Below are positions 1 through 5,823 of a DNA stretch of 5,933 bases, piece by piece. The number at the start of each line of letters is the position of its first letter. Position 1 is the first letter of the stretch. A model generated the notes under the pieces. That model did not search any database and was not told the DNA's origin. It saw only the letters and a list, made by a program, of their open reading frames with translations. The stretch is taken from the NCBI GenBank assembly GCA_964511945.1, contig CAZEHO010000062.1:1-5933 (forward strand), given 5' to 3'. The DNA is from CAZEHO01 sp964511945. Its GTDB lineage: Bacteria; Actinomycetota; Acidimicrobiia; Spongiisociales; UBA11373. The position numbers and the translations under genes are program-made.

Positions 1-13
1 GCCCGGCGGCCGC

Positions 14-1504
14 TTACCAGCTCCGGTCGCCCACCCCGAAGATGAAGCCCTCGAGAGACCCGACCACGATGATTCCCGACTCGGCCACCGCCGGCGATGC
101 GAGTACGGAGTACCCCTCGGTCGGTGCCCAATCGCAGAAACCGCCTCCCGGCCCGTATCCCGTTGGGAACTCCCCGTCCGCATCACCCTGGCCTAGATAG
201 ATCGACCAGGCGGGCTGCGCGGTCTCCGCGTCGACCGCATAGAGCGCACCATCGTGGCGGGTGATCAGGATGTGCCGACCTGCAATTGCCGGTGACGGCC
301 AGTGGGGGAAGCAGTAGGGTCCCACGTCCGTGGCCCATCGGGTCTCACCATCATCGAGCCCGATGGCAACGATTCCGGCCGAGTAGGGCTCGCCGTAGAG
401 CAGCACTTCACCGAGCACGGCGGGTGAGCTTCGAACGTTCCCCCAATCGTCCTTCAAGCCCGCCGTGTCGGCGGCTCGCCAGCGCAGGCTGCCGTCGGTC
501 TTGTCGAGGGCGACCATGGCCGGGTTCGGATAGGCATCGTCTCGAATGAGCGTGACGATCACCAGGTCGTCCACGATGGTGGGGGCGGCGAAGACCTCGA
601 CCTGTTCAGCGGCGTTGCCGACCCCGGTCACCCTGACCTTCCAGAGTTCGGCGCCGTTTTGCGCAATCGCGACAACGTCGCGCCCCTGGCTGGCGGCGAA
701 GATGACTGTGCCGTCGGATGACGCTCCACCCCGCACCGGGCCGTCGAGTTCCACCCGCCATGCGCGAACTCCGGTACGGATGTCGAAGGCGGTGACACCA
801 CCGCCCCCGTCGACGACCACCGCGAGTTCGCCGATCGCCAGTGGATTCCCGAAGGCGGACGAACCGAGATCGTCCGACCAGATCTCCCGGCCATCGGCGG
901 CATCGAGTCCGTAGACCCTGCCGTCGTCGCTGGTGGCCACCACCACCCCGTCACCGAAGCCGACCCCGTTCACGTCGAGTCCGGCCCGGAACGACCACAG
1001 TTGCTCCCCGGTGTCGACGCTGAGGGCATACACCCTGTCCTGAGGATCCGCTTCGAACTGCACGCGCCCGGCACTGCCGACGAACACTCGATCACCGACG
1101 ACGATGGGATTGTTGAGCCAGCCCTGCACACCGATGTCACGCGCCCAGCGGATCTCGGGCACGTTGATCGTCCTGGTGACCACACAGCCGGTCCGCGCCG
1201 GAGAGGCCTGGAAGGTGGTCCACGCGGCGCCGATGTCGGGGCACTCGATGGTGCCGACCGTTTCGCCGGCGTCGGGGATGGTCGCCGGAGTCGTAGCGAC
1301 GAGCAGTGTGGGAACCGGTGTGGTCGGAACGTCTCCCGCCGCTCCTTCGTCGGTCCGGTCGAGCCAGAGCCACATGACGAAGGCAACGATCGGAACCATC
1401 ACGGGCAGCAGCCAGCGAAGCGGGTTGCGCCGCCGCTTGGTGGAGAAGACGCGCCGGCCCCGCTTCGGGTTCTCGAAGAAGCTGTTGTAATCGCGTCCCG
1501 ACAT
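14..1504 (-). CDS. Membrane-anchored PQQ-like beta-propeller repeat protein
   Basis: The product is 496 aa. A short basic cytoplasmic N-terminus (residues 1-30, rich in Arg/Lys) precedes one hydrophobic helix at about 31-49 (WLLPVMVPIVAFVMWLWL), then a Thr/Pro/Ala-rich linker to about 82. This predicts a type II signal-anchor protein with the rest outside the cell. The segment TFQASPARTG (97-106) resembles the lead-in common before PQQ-like propellers. About eight blade motifs of the type 'VYALD..tG..lW' follow, near 157-172, 195-210, 235-251, 276-290, 328-344, 377-392, 419-435 and 486-496, enough for a closed eight-bladed BamB/PQQ-dehydrogenase-like fold. Four cysteines (88, 107, 398, 457) lie in the exported part and could form disulfides. 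I see no clear dehydrogenase catalytic motif, so a scaffold, binding or sensor role is more likely than an enzyme. The start is ATG on the minus strand with no Shine-Dalgarno, 33 nt after the upstream ceramidase-like gene, so co-transcription is possible. Fold confidence is high; the function is unknown. Confidence 0.9.
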   Translation of the reverse strand: MSGRDYNSFFENPKRGRRVFSTKRRRNPLRWLLPVMVPIVAFVMWLWLDRTDEGAAGDVPTTPVPTLLVATTPATIPDAGETVGTIECPDIGAAWTTFQASPARTGCVVTRTINVPEIRWARDIGVQGWLNNPIVVGDRVFVGSAGRVQFEADPQDRVYALSVDTGEQLWSFRAGLDVNGVGFGDGVVVATSDDGRVYGLDAADGREIWSDDLGSSAFGNPLAIGELAVVVDGGGGVTAFDIRTGVRAWRVELDGPVRGGASSDGTVIFAASQGRDVVAIAQNGAELWKVRVTGVGNAAEQVEVFAAPTIVDDLVIVTLIRDDAYPNPAMVALDKTDGSLRWRAADTAGLKDDWGNVRSSPAVLGEVLLYGEPYSAGIVAIGLDDGETRWATDVGPYCFPHWPSPAIAGRHILITRHDGALYAVDAETAQPAWSIYLGQGDADGEFPTGYGPGGGFCDWAPTEGYSVLASPAVAESGIIVVGSLEGFIFGVGDRSW

Positions 1505-1537
1505 GGGCGTGCCCAGGAGGGTATTACGCCTTTTGAC

Positions 1538-2230
1538 TCATGCGGAACACCGGCGCAACTGCTCCCACCCCGCAATCAGGGCTGCTGCTGCCAGCAGGTG
1601 CCAACCGGCGTGGACGATGGGGCCGTCCGGGAAGCACCATGGGCCATCGCTGCGGCCCAGCAACCAGAGGACTCCGCCGGCCGCCAAGAGCACCGCGGCC
1701 ACGGCCAGCAATCGGATCGACCCACCGCGGCAACGGCGCAGGATGCCCGCCGCAGCGAGGCCTCCGAAGGCCACACCAATCACGCTCAATACCCCCGTTC
1801 CCGCCAGAGCAGCACCGCCGGTGGCCGCCGCCACCACCGGCACCGACACCGGAAGCTTGACCCGATCACTCCACGCTGCCGATGCCAGGGCACCGGTCAG
1901 TGCTGCGATGCCGATGCCGTCGAGCGGGGCCGACCACGAGGTCAGCACGGCATGCTTCAGGAAAGCTGCAATCCCTGATCCAATGGCTGCTCCACCCACC
2001 AGGCGCTCCGGCATTGATCGATTCGAACCGAGCACCCAGATCCCTGCGGCGGCCAGTGCCAGCGAGGACCATGCGTTCCACGGCTGGCGAATCGGGCCCG
2101 CCCCCACGGCCTCGCAATCGCACGCGGCGGGAAGACAGGCGGCACCGGGCTCGCCGGGTCCGGCGATTGCCGCGACCACGGCGGCGATCACGACGATCAC
2201 TCCGGCGGTGGCGGCAACCCGGTTGCTCAT
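1538..2230 (-). CDS. CREST/ceramidase-like integral membrane protein
   Basis: The product is 230 aa, mostly hydrophobic, with about seven or eight membrane helices (roughly 6-24, 52-68, 76-92, 101-119, 126-144, 146-163, 172-191, 207-222). The motif order matches the alkaline ceramidase/CREST hydrolase superfamily. It shows CDCE (37-40) then QPWNAWSS (49-56); HAVLTSWSAPLD (93-104), giving the His and Asp of the expected metal site; and HAGWH (207-211), giving two more His. Family members are Zn-dependent amide hydrolases in the membrane, but bacterial ones are mostly uncharacterised, so the substrate is unknown. The residue four before His93 is Ala, where family members usually have Ser, which may alter activity. 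The open frame continues upstream to 2599, but that part lies antisense inside polX and is not hydrophobic. The ATG at 2230 starts a typical N-terminal helix and has GAGG about 8 nt upstream, so I chose it. It is divergent from polX and precedes the PQQ-like gene on the same strand. Confidence 0.7.
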   Translation of the reverse strand: MSNRVAATAGVIVVIAAVVAAIAGPGEPGAACLPAACDCEAVGAGPIRQPWNAWSSLALAAAGIWVLGSNRSMPERLVGGAAIGSGIAAFLKHAVLTSWSAPLDGIGIAALTGALASAAWSDRVKLPVSVPVVAAATGGAALAGTGVLSVIGVAFGGLAAAGILRRCRGGSIRLLAVAAVLLAAGGVLWLLGRSDGPWCFPDGPIVHAGWHLLAAAALIAGWEQLRRCSA

Positions 2231-2251
2231 GTCCTGATCCTCGCGGGTCCG

Positions 2252-2257
2252 TATGCT
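2252..2257 (+). promoter_or_regulatory. Putative -10 box for leaderless polX transcript
   Basis: TATGCT fits the actinobacterial TANNNT -10 consensus and ends 6 nt before the GTG start of polX. This spacing puts the transcription start at or next to the start codon. No Shine-Dalgarno is visible in the 33-nt gap and no convincing -35 is seen. The layout matches that before the NYN-LOTUS gene (TACGCT, 6 nt, ATG). The promoter is inferred from sequence only. Confidence 0.5.
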
Positions 2258-2263
2258 GCCCGG

Positions 2264-4012
2264 GTGCCGACCAACCGCGAGATCGCCTCGATCCTGCACG
2301 AACTCGCCCGCCTCACCGTGCTGGTGGACGGGTCGAACCAATCGTTCCGTGTGCGGGCGTACGAGGCGGCGGCACGCGCCGTCGAGAGCTCCTCCGCCGC
2401 GGTGGCAGAGATGTCCGTCGCCGAACTCACCGCGCTGAAGGGGATCGGTCGCAGCACTGCCAGCAAGATTCGGGAACTCGTCGACACCGGGTCGATGGAG
2501 AAGCTCGATCACCTCCGGTCGCTCTTTCCTCCTCCGTTCCAGGAGCTCACCCGGGTCCCCGGCGTCGGCCCCAAGACCGCACTCGCCCTGCGGGATCACC
2601 TGGGGGTCGAGTCGGTCGACGACCTGCGGGTCGCACTGGCTGAGGAACGGGTCCGCACCCTCCCCGGACTTGGCCGGCGGACCGAGGAGAACATCGCCCG
2701 GTCGATCGAGCGCCTCGGGCTCGGTGGCAAGGACCGCAGGACCCCGATCATCGAAGCGATGCGTACCGCTCGCGACATCGCCGACGCGCTGGGAGCCCTT
2801 CCGGAAGTGGAGCGCGCTGAGGTCATGGGCAGTCTCCGCAGGTTCCGCGAGACCATCGGGGATGTCGATGTGATCGTCACCTCGGATGGAGATTCCGATT
2901 CGATCATGGAGCGCTTCGTCGGGCTGCCCGTGGTCCGCGATGTTGTTGCCTACGGCGCCCGGAAGTCGGCGATCATCGCCAGCTCAGGCATCCAGGTCGA
3001 TGTTCGGGTGGTGCGACCCGAACAGTTCGGCAGCGCGGCGATGTACTTCACCGGCTCGAAGGCGCACAACGTCCATCTCCGTCAGCTCGCCATCGATCGC
3101 GGCTGGATCCTCAACGAATACGGACTCTCCGATACCGAGAGCGACGAGGTCATTGCGTCCGCAACGGAGGAGGAGGTATATGCCGCGCTCGGGTTGCAAT
3201 GGGTGCCGCCGGAGATTCGCGAAGACACCGGAGAAGTGGAGCTGGCCGCCGCCGGCGAGCTCCCGCGATTGGTCGAGGAGGCCGATCTGCGCGGCGATCT
3301 CCACGTCCACACCGACCTGTCGGGAGATGGGCGGGAACCACTCGAGGCGATGCTCGCCGCCGCGCATAAGCGCGGGTACGAGTACGTCGGTCTCACCGAC
3401 CACGCCGAGAACCTGACCATCAACGGGGCGTCGCGCGAGCAGCTGCTGGAACAGCGCGACAGCATCGACCGGCTCCGCAACCGGTTCGATGGGATGGAGA
3501 TCCTTCAGGGCTCGGAGCTGAACATCGGCCCCGACGGCACCATCGACTACGACCCGGACTTTCTGGCCGGGTTCGGCTGGGGCGTCGCCAGCATCCACTC
3601 CCACTTCGATCTGGATCGAGACACGCAGACCCGGCGGATCGTCGAGGCGATGCGCAACCCTGCCGTCAACGCAATCGGCCACCTCAGTGGGCGCCGGATC
3701 GGCAAGCGGCCCGGCGTCGAACTCGACCTGGAGATCGTGCTGGAAGCCGCCGAACTCACCGGATGTGCGGTCGAGATCAACTGCCACCTCGACCGGTTGG
3801 ATGCCGCCGTCGAGGTGCTGCAGGTTGCCCGGGGCCGCGACGTGGTGTTCACCATCGACACGGATGCCCACGACACCCGGGAGCTGAGGAACACCGTGTG
3901 GGGGGTGCGTCATGCCCGCCGGGGTTGGGTGACTCCGGATCGGGTGGCGAACACCTGGCCGCGCGAGCGATTCCTGGAGTGGGTCAGCCGGAAGCGGGCG
4001 ACGAAGCTCTGA
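2264..4012 (+). CDS. polX: DNA polymerase/3'-5' exonuclease PolX (family X, with PHP domain)
   Basis: The product is 582 aa, close to the usual ~570-580 aa of bacterial PolX, which fills short gaps in base-excision repair. Domains in order are as follows. An N-terminal Pol-beta-like 8-kDa region (about 1-85) has a helix-hairpin-helix (LKGIGRSTASKI, 58-69). A second HhH is VPGVGPKTALAL (98-109), with another GLG turn near 135-137. The palm motif GSLRRFRETIGDVDVIV (189-205) holds metal-binding Asp200 and Asp202, with the third Asp at 246 in QVDVRVV. YFTGSKAHNVHLR (261-273) is the conserved nucleotide/template-binding segment. The C-terminal PHP domain (about 340-575) keeps a full set of apparent metal ligands: H347, H349, D355, H380, E418, H445, H473, D534, H536, so the 3'-5' exonuclease is probably active. 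The GTG start is supported by the family-typical start MPTNREIASILHELA and by the -10 box just upstream. The 3' end overlaps the opposing DUF385 gene by 29 nt. Confidence 0.96.
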   Translation: MPTNREIASILHELARLTVLVDGSNQSFRVRAYEAAARAVESSSAAVAEMSVAELTALKGIGRSTASKIRELVDTGSMEKLDHLRSLFPPPFQELTRVPGVGPKTALALRDHLGVESVDDLRVALAEERVRTLPGLGRRTEENIARSIERLGLGGKDRRTPIIEAMRTARDIADALGALPEVERAEVMGSLRRFRETIGDVDVIVTSDGDSDSIMERFVGLPVVRDVVAYGARKSAIIASSGIQVDVRVVRPEQFGSAAMYFTGSKAHNVHLRQLAIDRGWILNEYGLSDTESDEVIASATEEEVYAALGLQWVPPEIREDTGEVELAAAGELPRLVEEADLRGDLHVHTDLSGDGREPLEAMLAAAHKRGYEYVGLTDHAENLTINGASREQLLEQRDSIDRLRNRFDGMEILQGSELNIGPDGTIDYDPDFLAGFGWGVASIHSHFDLDRDTQTRRIVEAMRNPAVNAIGHLSGRRIGKRPGVELDLEIVLEAAELTGCAVEINCHLDRLDAAVEVLQVARGRDVVFTIDTDAHDTRELRNTVWGVRHARRGWVTPDRVANTWPRERFLEWVSRKRATKL

Positions 4013-4442
4013 GTCTCACGACGGGGATCAAGCGGTCCGTACGGGCCTGGTATTTCGTGAACCCCTCGTAGGCCTCGACCGCGCACTCCCACAGGCGTTC
4101 CCGCTCGGCGCCGTCGGCCGTGTCGGCATGGACCCGGAGGCGGCGGCCATCGACGGTGACCTCAGCCTCCGGCTGTGCCTGGAGGTTGCGGTACCACTCG
4201 GGATTCTCATGCCGGCCGCCGTAGGACGCGATCACCACGAGATCGTCGCCGTCGCGCAGGTACAGCAGCGGCACGGTATGGATCCTGCCGGAGACCCAGC
4301 CCCGGGTCGTCAGCAGGAGCATGTCGTTGTCTGCGATCCGCCGCCCCAGCCGCCCCCTGGTCATCCGGTAGAGGGCGGTGTGGAACGTCGAGATCGCTCG
4401 AACCAGCCGGTCGGGGAAGTGGCCTTCTTCGTCACGCAGCAC
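3984..4442 (-). CDS. Deazaflavin (F420)-dependent nitroreductase-family oxidoreductase, DUF385/Ddn-like
   Basis: The product is 152 aa, the usual length of this family. LLLTTRGWVSGRIHTVPLLY (42-61) matches the family pattern LLLTT.Gr.SG..rt.PLLY, which contacts the F420 phosphate/lactyl tail. The segment VVIASYGGRHENPEWYRNL (69-87) followed by VTVDGRRLRV (95-104) is the other family signature. Members use reduced F420 to reduce quinones, nitroaromatics or other electrophiles; the natural substrate here cannot be told. The start is GTG, chosen because the following residues contain the family N-terminal helix (LVRAISTFHTALYRMTRGRLG, quoted in part: residues 13-33). No Shine-Dalgarno is visible. 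CAGACT sits 7 nt upstream and is at best a weak -10. The gene is convergent with polX, overlapping its last 29 nt, and divergent from the NYN-LOTUS gene across 62 nt. Its presence implies the host makes coenzyme F420. Confidence 0.9.
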   Translation of the reverse strand: MLRDEEGHFPDRLVRAISTFHTALYRMTRGRLGRRIADNDMLLLTTRGWVSGRIHTVPLLYLRDGDDLVVIASYGGRHENPEWYRNLQAQPEAEVTVDGRRLRVHADTADGAERERLWECAVEAYEGFTKYQARTDRLIPVVRLRASSPASG

Positions 4443-4492
4443 GGCCGGCAGTCTGGCACGGCCAACTCCCTGCCCAGAGCGAGGTCACTCGG

Positions 4493-4498
4493 TACGCT
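4493..4498 (+). promoter_or_regulatory. Putative -10 box for leaderless NYN-LOTUS transcript
   Basis: TACGCT fits TANNNT and ends exactly 6 nt before the ATG at 4505, the same spacing as TATGCT before polX. The two sites share GTAYGCTG followed by CCC-rich bases. No Shine-Dalgarno lies before the ATG, so a leaderless mRNA is the simplest reading. No clear -35 is visible. This site also supports 4505, rather than any upstream in-frame codon, as the true start. Confidence 0.5.
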
Positions 4499-4504
4499 GA
4501 TCCC

Positions 4505-5527
4505 ATGGATACACCTGAGGACCGAATCGCCCTCTACCTCGACTTCGAGAACCTCGCCATCGGGGCCCGCGAGGATCTCCGCGGCCACACCTTCGACTTC
4601 AAGCCGATCGCCGACGCCCTGGCCGAGCGTGGCCGAGTAGTGGTCCGCCGCGCCTACGCCGATTGGACCATGTTCGAGTCGGCCCGCCGCATGCTCACCG
4701 AGCAGCACGTCGAGCTGATCGAGATACCGCAGCGGATGGGCGCGTCGCGTAAGAACGCGGCAGATATCAAGATGGCGGTCGACGCCCTCGAGCTCTCCTT
4801 CGAGCGCGACTACGTCACCACCTTTGTGATCTGCACCGGCGACAGCGATTTCACGCCGCTGGTACACAAGCTGCGCGAACTCAACAAGCGGGTGATCGGG
4901 ATCGGTCTGCGGGCATCGACCTCCAAGCTGCTTCCCCCGGCCTGTGACGAGTTCCTCTTCTACGAAACGCTCGATGGTGTTGACCTGCCGGCAAAGCGTT
5001 CACCGGGTGCTGCACCGACGCCACCGGAGGAGCCCGAAGCCTCCGAGGAAGAAGCCCTGGAACGCCTGGTGACCGGCACCCTGAGCGGTCTGCAGCGCTC
5101 CACCGACGGCGTGGTGCTCGCCTCCACCCTGAAGCGGGCACTGCTGCGCAAGGACCCAACTTTCAGCGAGGCCGACCACGGATTCCGCGGGTTCGGTGAG
5201 CTGCTCCGCTCGCTTGCCGAGCAGGGCATGGTCGAACTCACCGAGGGCCCGGCCCGCGGCGATCCCGAAGTCAGCTTCGTTCGCCGGGGCGGGCAGGAGG
5301 CAAAGGCCTTCGAACTGTTGCAGGAGGTCGTGGCCGATTCCGGTCGTGGGTCGCCGGTACCTCTGTCCGGCCTGAAGGATCGGATGCGCAAGGCCGACCC
5401 CGCCTTCTCGGAGAAGATCTACGGTTACCGGGGATTCCTGCAATTCGCCAAGGCCGGAGCGGCCCGCGGGATCGTCGCCATGGTGTGGGACGACGCCGCC
5501 GAGGATTATCTGCTCAGCGTGGTCTAG
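4505..5527 (+). CDS. NYN domain (PIN-like) nuclease with two OST-HTH/LOTUS domains
   Basis: The product is 340 aa and probably a cytoplasmic RNA-acting protein. The NYN domain spans about 6-156. YLDFENLAIG (11-20) carries the first acidic residue D13 and N16; DIKMAVDAL (87-95) gives D87 and D93; CTGDSDFTPLV (110-120) gives D113 and D115. These are the acidic residues expected for a Mg-dependent PIN/LabA-type ribonuclease site. An acidic, Pro-rich linker (about 160-183) follows. Two tandem OST-HTH (LOTUS) repeats lie at about 184-260 and 265-340. Their matching core strings, KDPTFSEADHGFRGFGELL (216-234) and ADPAFSEKIYGYRGFLQF (297-314), show they are duplicates. LOTUS domains bind RNA, with reported preference for G-rich or G-quadruplex RNA, and the NYN plus LOTUS arrangement recalls animal MARF1. 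The frame is open back to 4175, but that part runs antisense through the DUF385 gene. ATG 4505 starts the domain properly. The exact RNA target is unknown. Confidence 0.92.
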   Translation: MDTPEDRIALYLDFENLAIGAREDLRGHTFDFKPIADALAERGRVVVRRAYADWTMFESARRMLTEQHVELIEIPQRMGASRKNAADIKMAVDALELSFERDYVTTFVICTGDSDFTPLVHKLRELNKRVIGIGLRASTSKLLPPACDEFLFYETLDGVDLPAKRSPGAAPTPPEEPEASEEEALERLVTGTLSGLQRSTDGVVLASTLKRALLRKDPTFSEADHGFRGFGELLRSLAEQGMVELTEGPARGDPEVSFVRRGGQEAKAFELLQEVVADSGRGSPVPLSGLKDRMRKADPAFSEKIYGYRGFLQFAKAGAARGIVAMVWDDAAEDYLLSVV

Positions 5528-5540
5528 GAGCCCGCTGAGC
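5512..5540 (+). terminator. Hairpin over the stop codon of the NYN-LOTUS gene, probable terminator
   Basis: GCTCAGCG (5512-5519) and CGCTGAGC (5533-5540) form a perfect 8-bp stem. The 13-nt interior can add GGT/GCC pairing with one bulged base. The TAG stop codon (5525-5527) lies in the loop region. No T-run follows, as is common for actinobacterial terminator hairpins, so termination is inferred and the hairpin could instead stabilise the mRNA 3' end. Confidence 0.5.
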
Positions 5541-5580
5541 AATACATGTCGCACATCTCGACGACCAGTCATCACCACTC

Positions 5581-5637
5581 GCTGTGTCCTCGGTCCCACC
5601 ATTCCTGCACGAGGAGTGGCGGAACCTGCGTCCTTGC
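5581..5637. repeat. Hairpin element, copy 1
   Basis: The copy begins with GCTGTGTCCTC (5581-5591) and ends with TGCGTCCTTGC (5627-5637). Between them a hairpin is formed by CCAC (5596-5599) plus TCCT (5603-5606) with AGGA (5612-5615) plus GTGG (5616-5619), with a 3-nt bulge and loop GCACG. Both 11-nt ends recur in copy 2. On the minus strand each end contains AGGACRCA, so four copies of that octamer occur across the two elements. Confidence 0.6.
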
Positions 5638-5823
5638 GATTGGCGCGCCTGGCCGCCGATCGACGTGCCCGGCGGGCACGCCACATCGGCATTACTCAGC
5701 AGACTCCCAGTGCTCCGTTACACACCCTTTGGTGGGTTCATGCCGGCCGGGGACACCCCCGGCTGTGTCCTCCGCCTCGACGCATCTACGGATGCGCCTT
5801 CGTTGTGCGTCCTTGCCGGATGA
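5584..5823 (+). CDS. Possible small ORF, 79 aa, unknown function
   Basis: The frame runs from GTG (5584) to TGA (5821-5823). In-frame there is no ATG/GTG/TTG further upstream before the stop at 5536. By my count G+C by codon position is roughly 65/59/71 percent, a weaker coding pattern than the neighbouring genes. The predicted peptide is rich in Pro, Trp and Cys (for example EEWRNLRPCDWRAWP, 10-24) and matches no family I know. There is no Shine-Dalgarno and no TANNNT box at leaderless spacing. Its stop overlaps the next candidate start as ATGA, which favours a real pair. Against it, the same DNA contains the duplicated hairpin element in non-matching frames. It may be spurious. Confidence 0.3.
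   Translation: MSSVPPFLHEEWRNLRPCDWRAWPPIDVPGGHATSALLSRLPVLRYTPFGGFMPAGDTPGCVLRLDASTDAPSLCVLAG
5664..5680. repeat. GC-rich hairpin between the two repeat copies
   Basis: CGTGCCC (5664-5670) and GGGCACG (5674-5680) form a perfect 7-bp stem with loop GGC. No T-run follows on either strand. The role is unknown; it may belong to the same structured region as the flanking elements. Confidence 0.5.
5744..5772. repeat. Mutually exclusive hairpin pair
   Basis: Hairpin 1 pairs GCCGGGG (5746-5752) with CCCCGGC (5757-5763) around loop ACAC, and the outer CG/TG can extend it to 9 bp with one G-U. Hairpin 2 pairs GGGGACAC (5749-5756) with GTGTCCTC (5765-5772) around an 8-nt loop, 8 bp with one G-U. They share 5749-5752 and cannot form together. 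Hairpin 2 uses the left flank of repeat copy 2. Confidence 0.45.
5762..5816. repeat. Hairpin element, copy 2
   Basis: The copy begins with GCTGTGTCCTC (5762-5772) and ends with TGCGTCCTTGC (5806-5816), identical to copy 1 and offset by 181 and 179 nt. The central hairpin is CGCATC (5781-5786), loop TACG, GATGCG (5791-5796). The loop is a UNCG-type tetraloop closed by C-G, an unusually stable RNA fold. The stem sequence is unlike that of copy 1, so only the flanks and the presence of a hairpin are kept. Confidence 0.6.

Noticed and set aside
1001..1978. Plus-strand 325-codon open frame
   Set aside because: It runs antisense across the propeller gene and into the ceramidase-like gene; the peptide is rich in Arg/Gly/His with no family features.
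1503..2237. Plus-strand 244-codon open frame
   Set aside because: It is the antisense of the ceramidase-like gene, whose own frame shows membrane helices and conserved motifs. The peptide here is Ala/Pro/Arg low-complexity.
2231..2599. N-terminal extension of the ceramidase-like frame
   Set aside because: It lies antisense inside polX, is not hydrophobic and lacks family similarity; ATG 2230 gives a normal N-terminus.
2984..3913. Minus-strand 309-codon open frame
   Set aside because: It is a shadow of polX, whose catalytic and metal-binding motifs are complete in the plus frame.
4175..4504. N-terminal extension of the NYN-LOTUS frame
   Set aside because: It is antisense to the DUF385 gene and low in protein character; the NYN domain begins right after ATG 4505, where a -10 box is also placed.
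5000..5692. Minus-strand 230-codon open frame
   Set aside because: It is mostly antisense to the LOTUS repeats of the NYN gene and shows no motif of its own; codon bias favours the plus frame.
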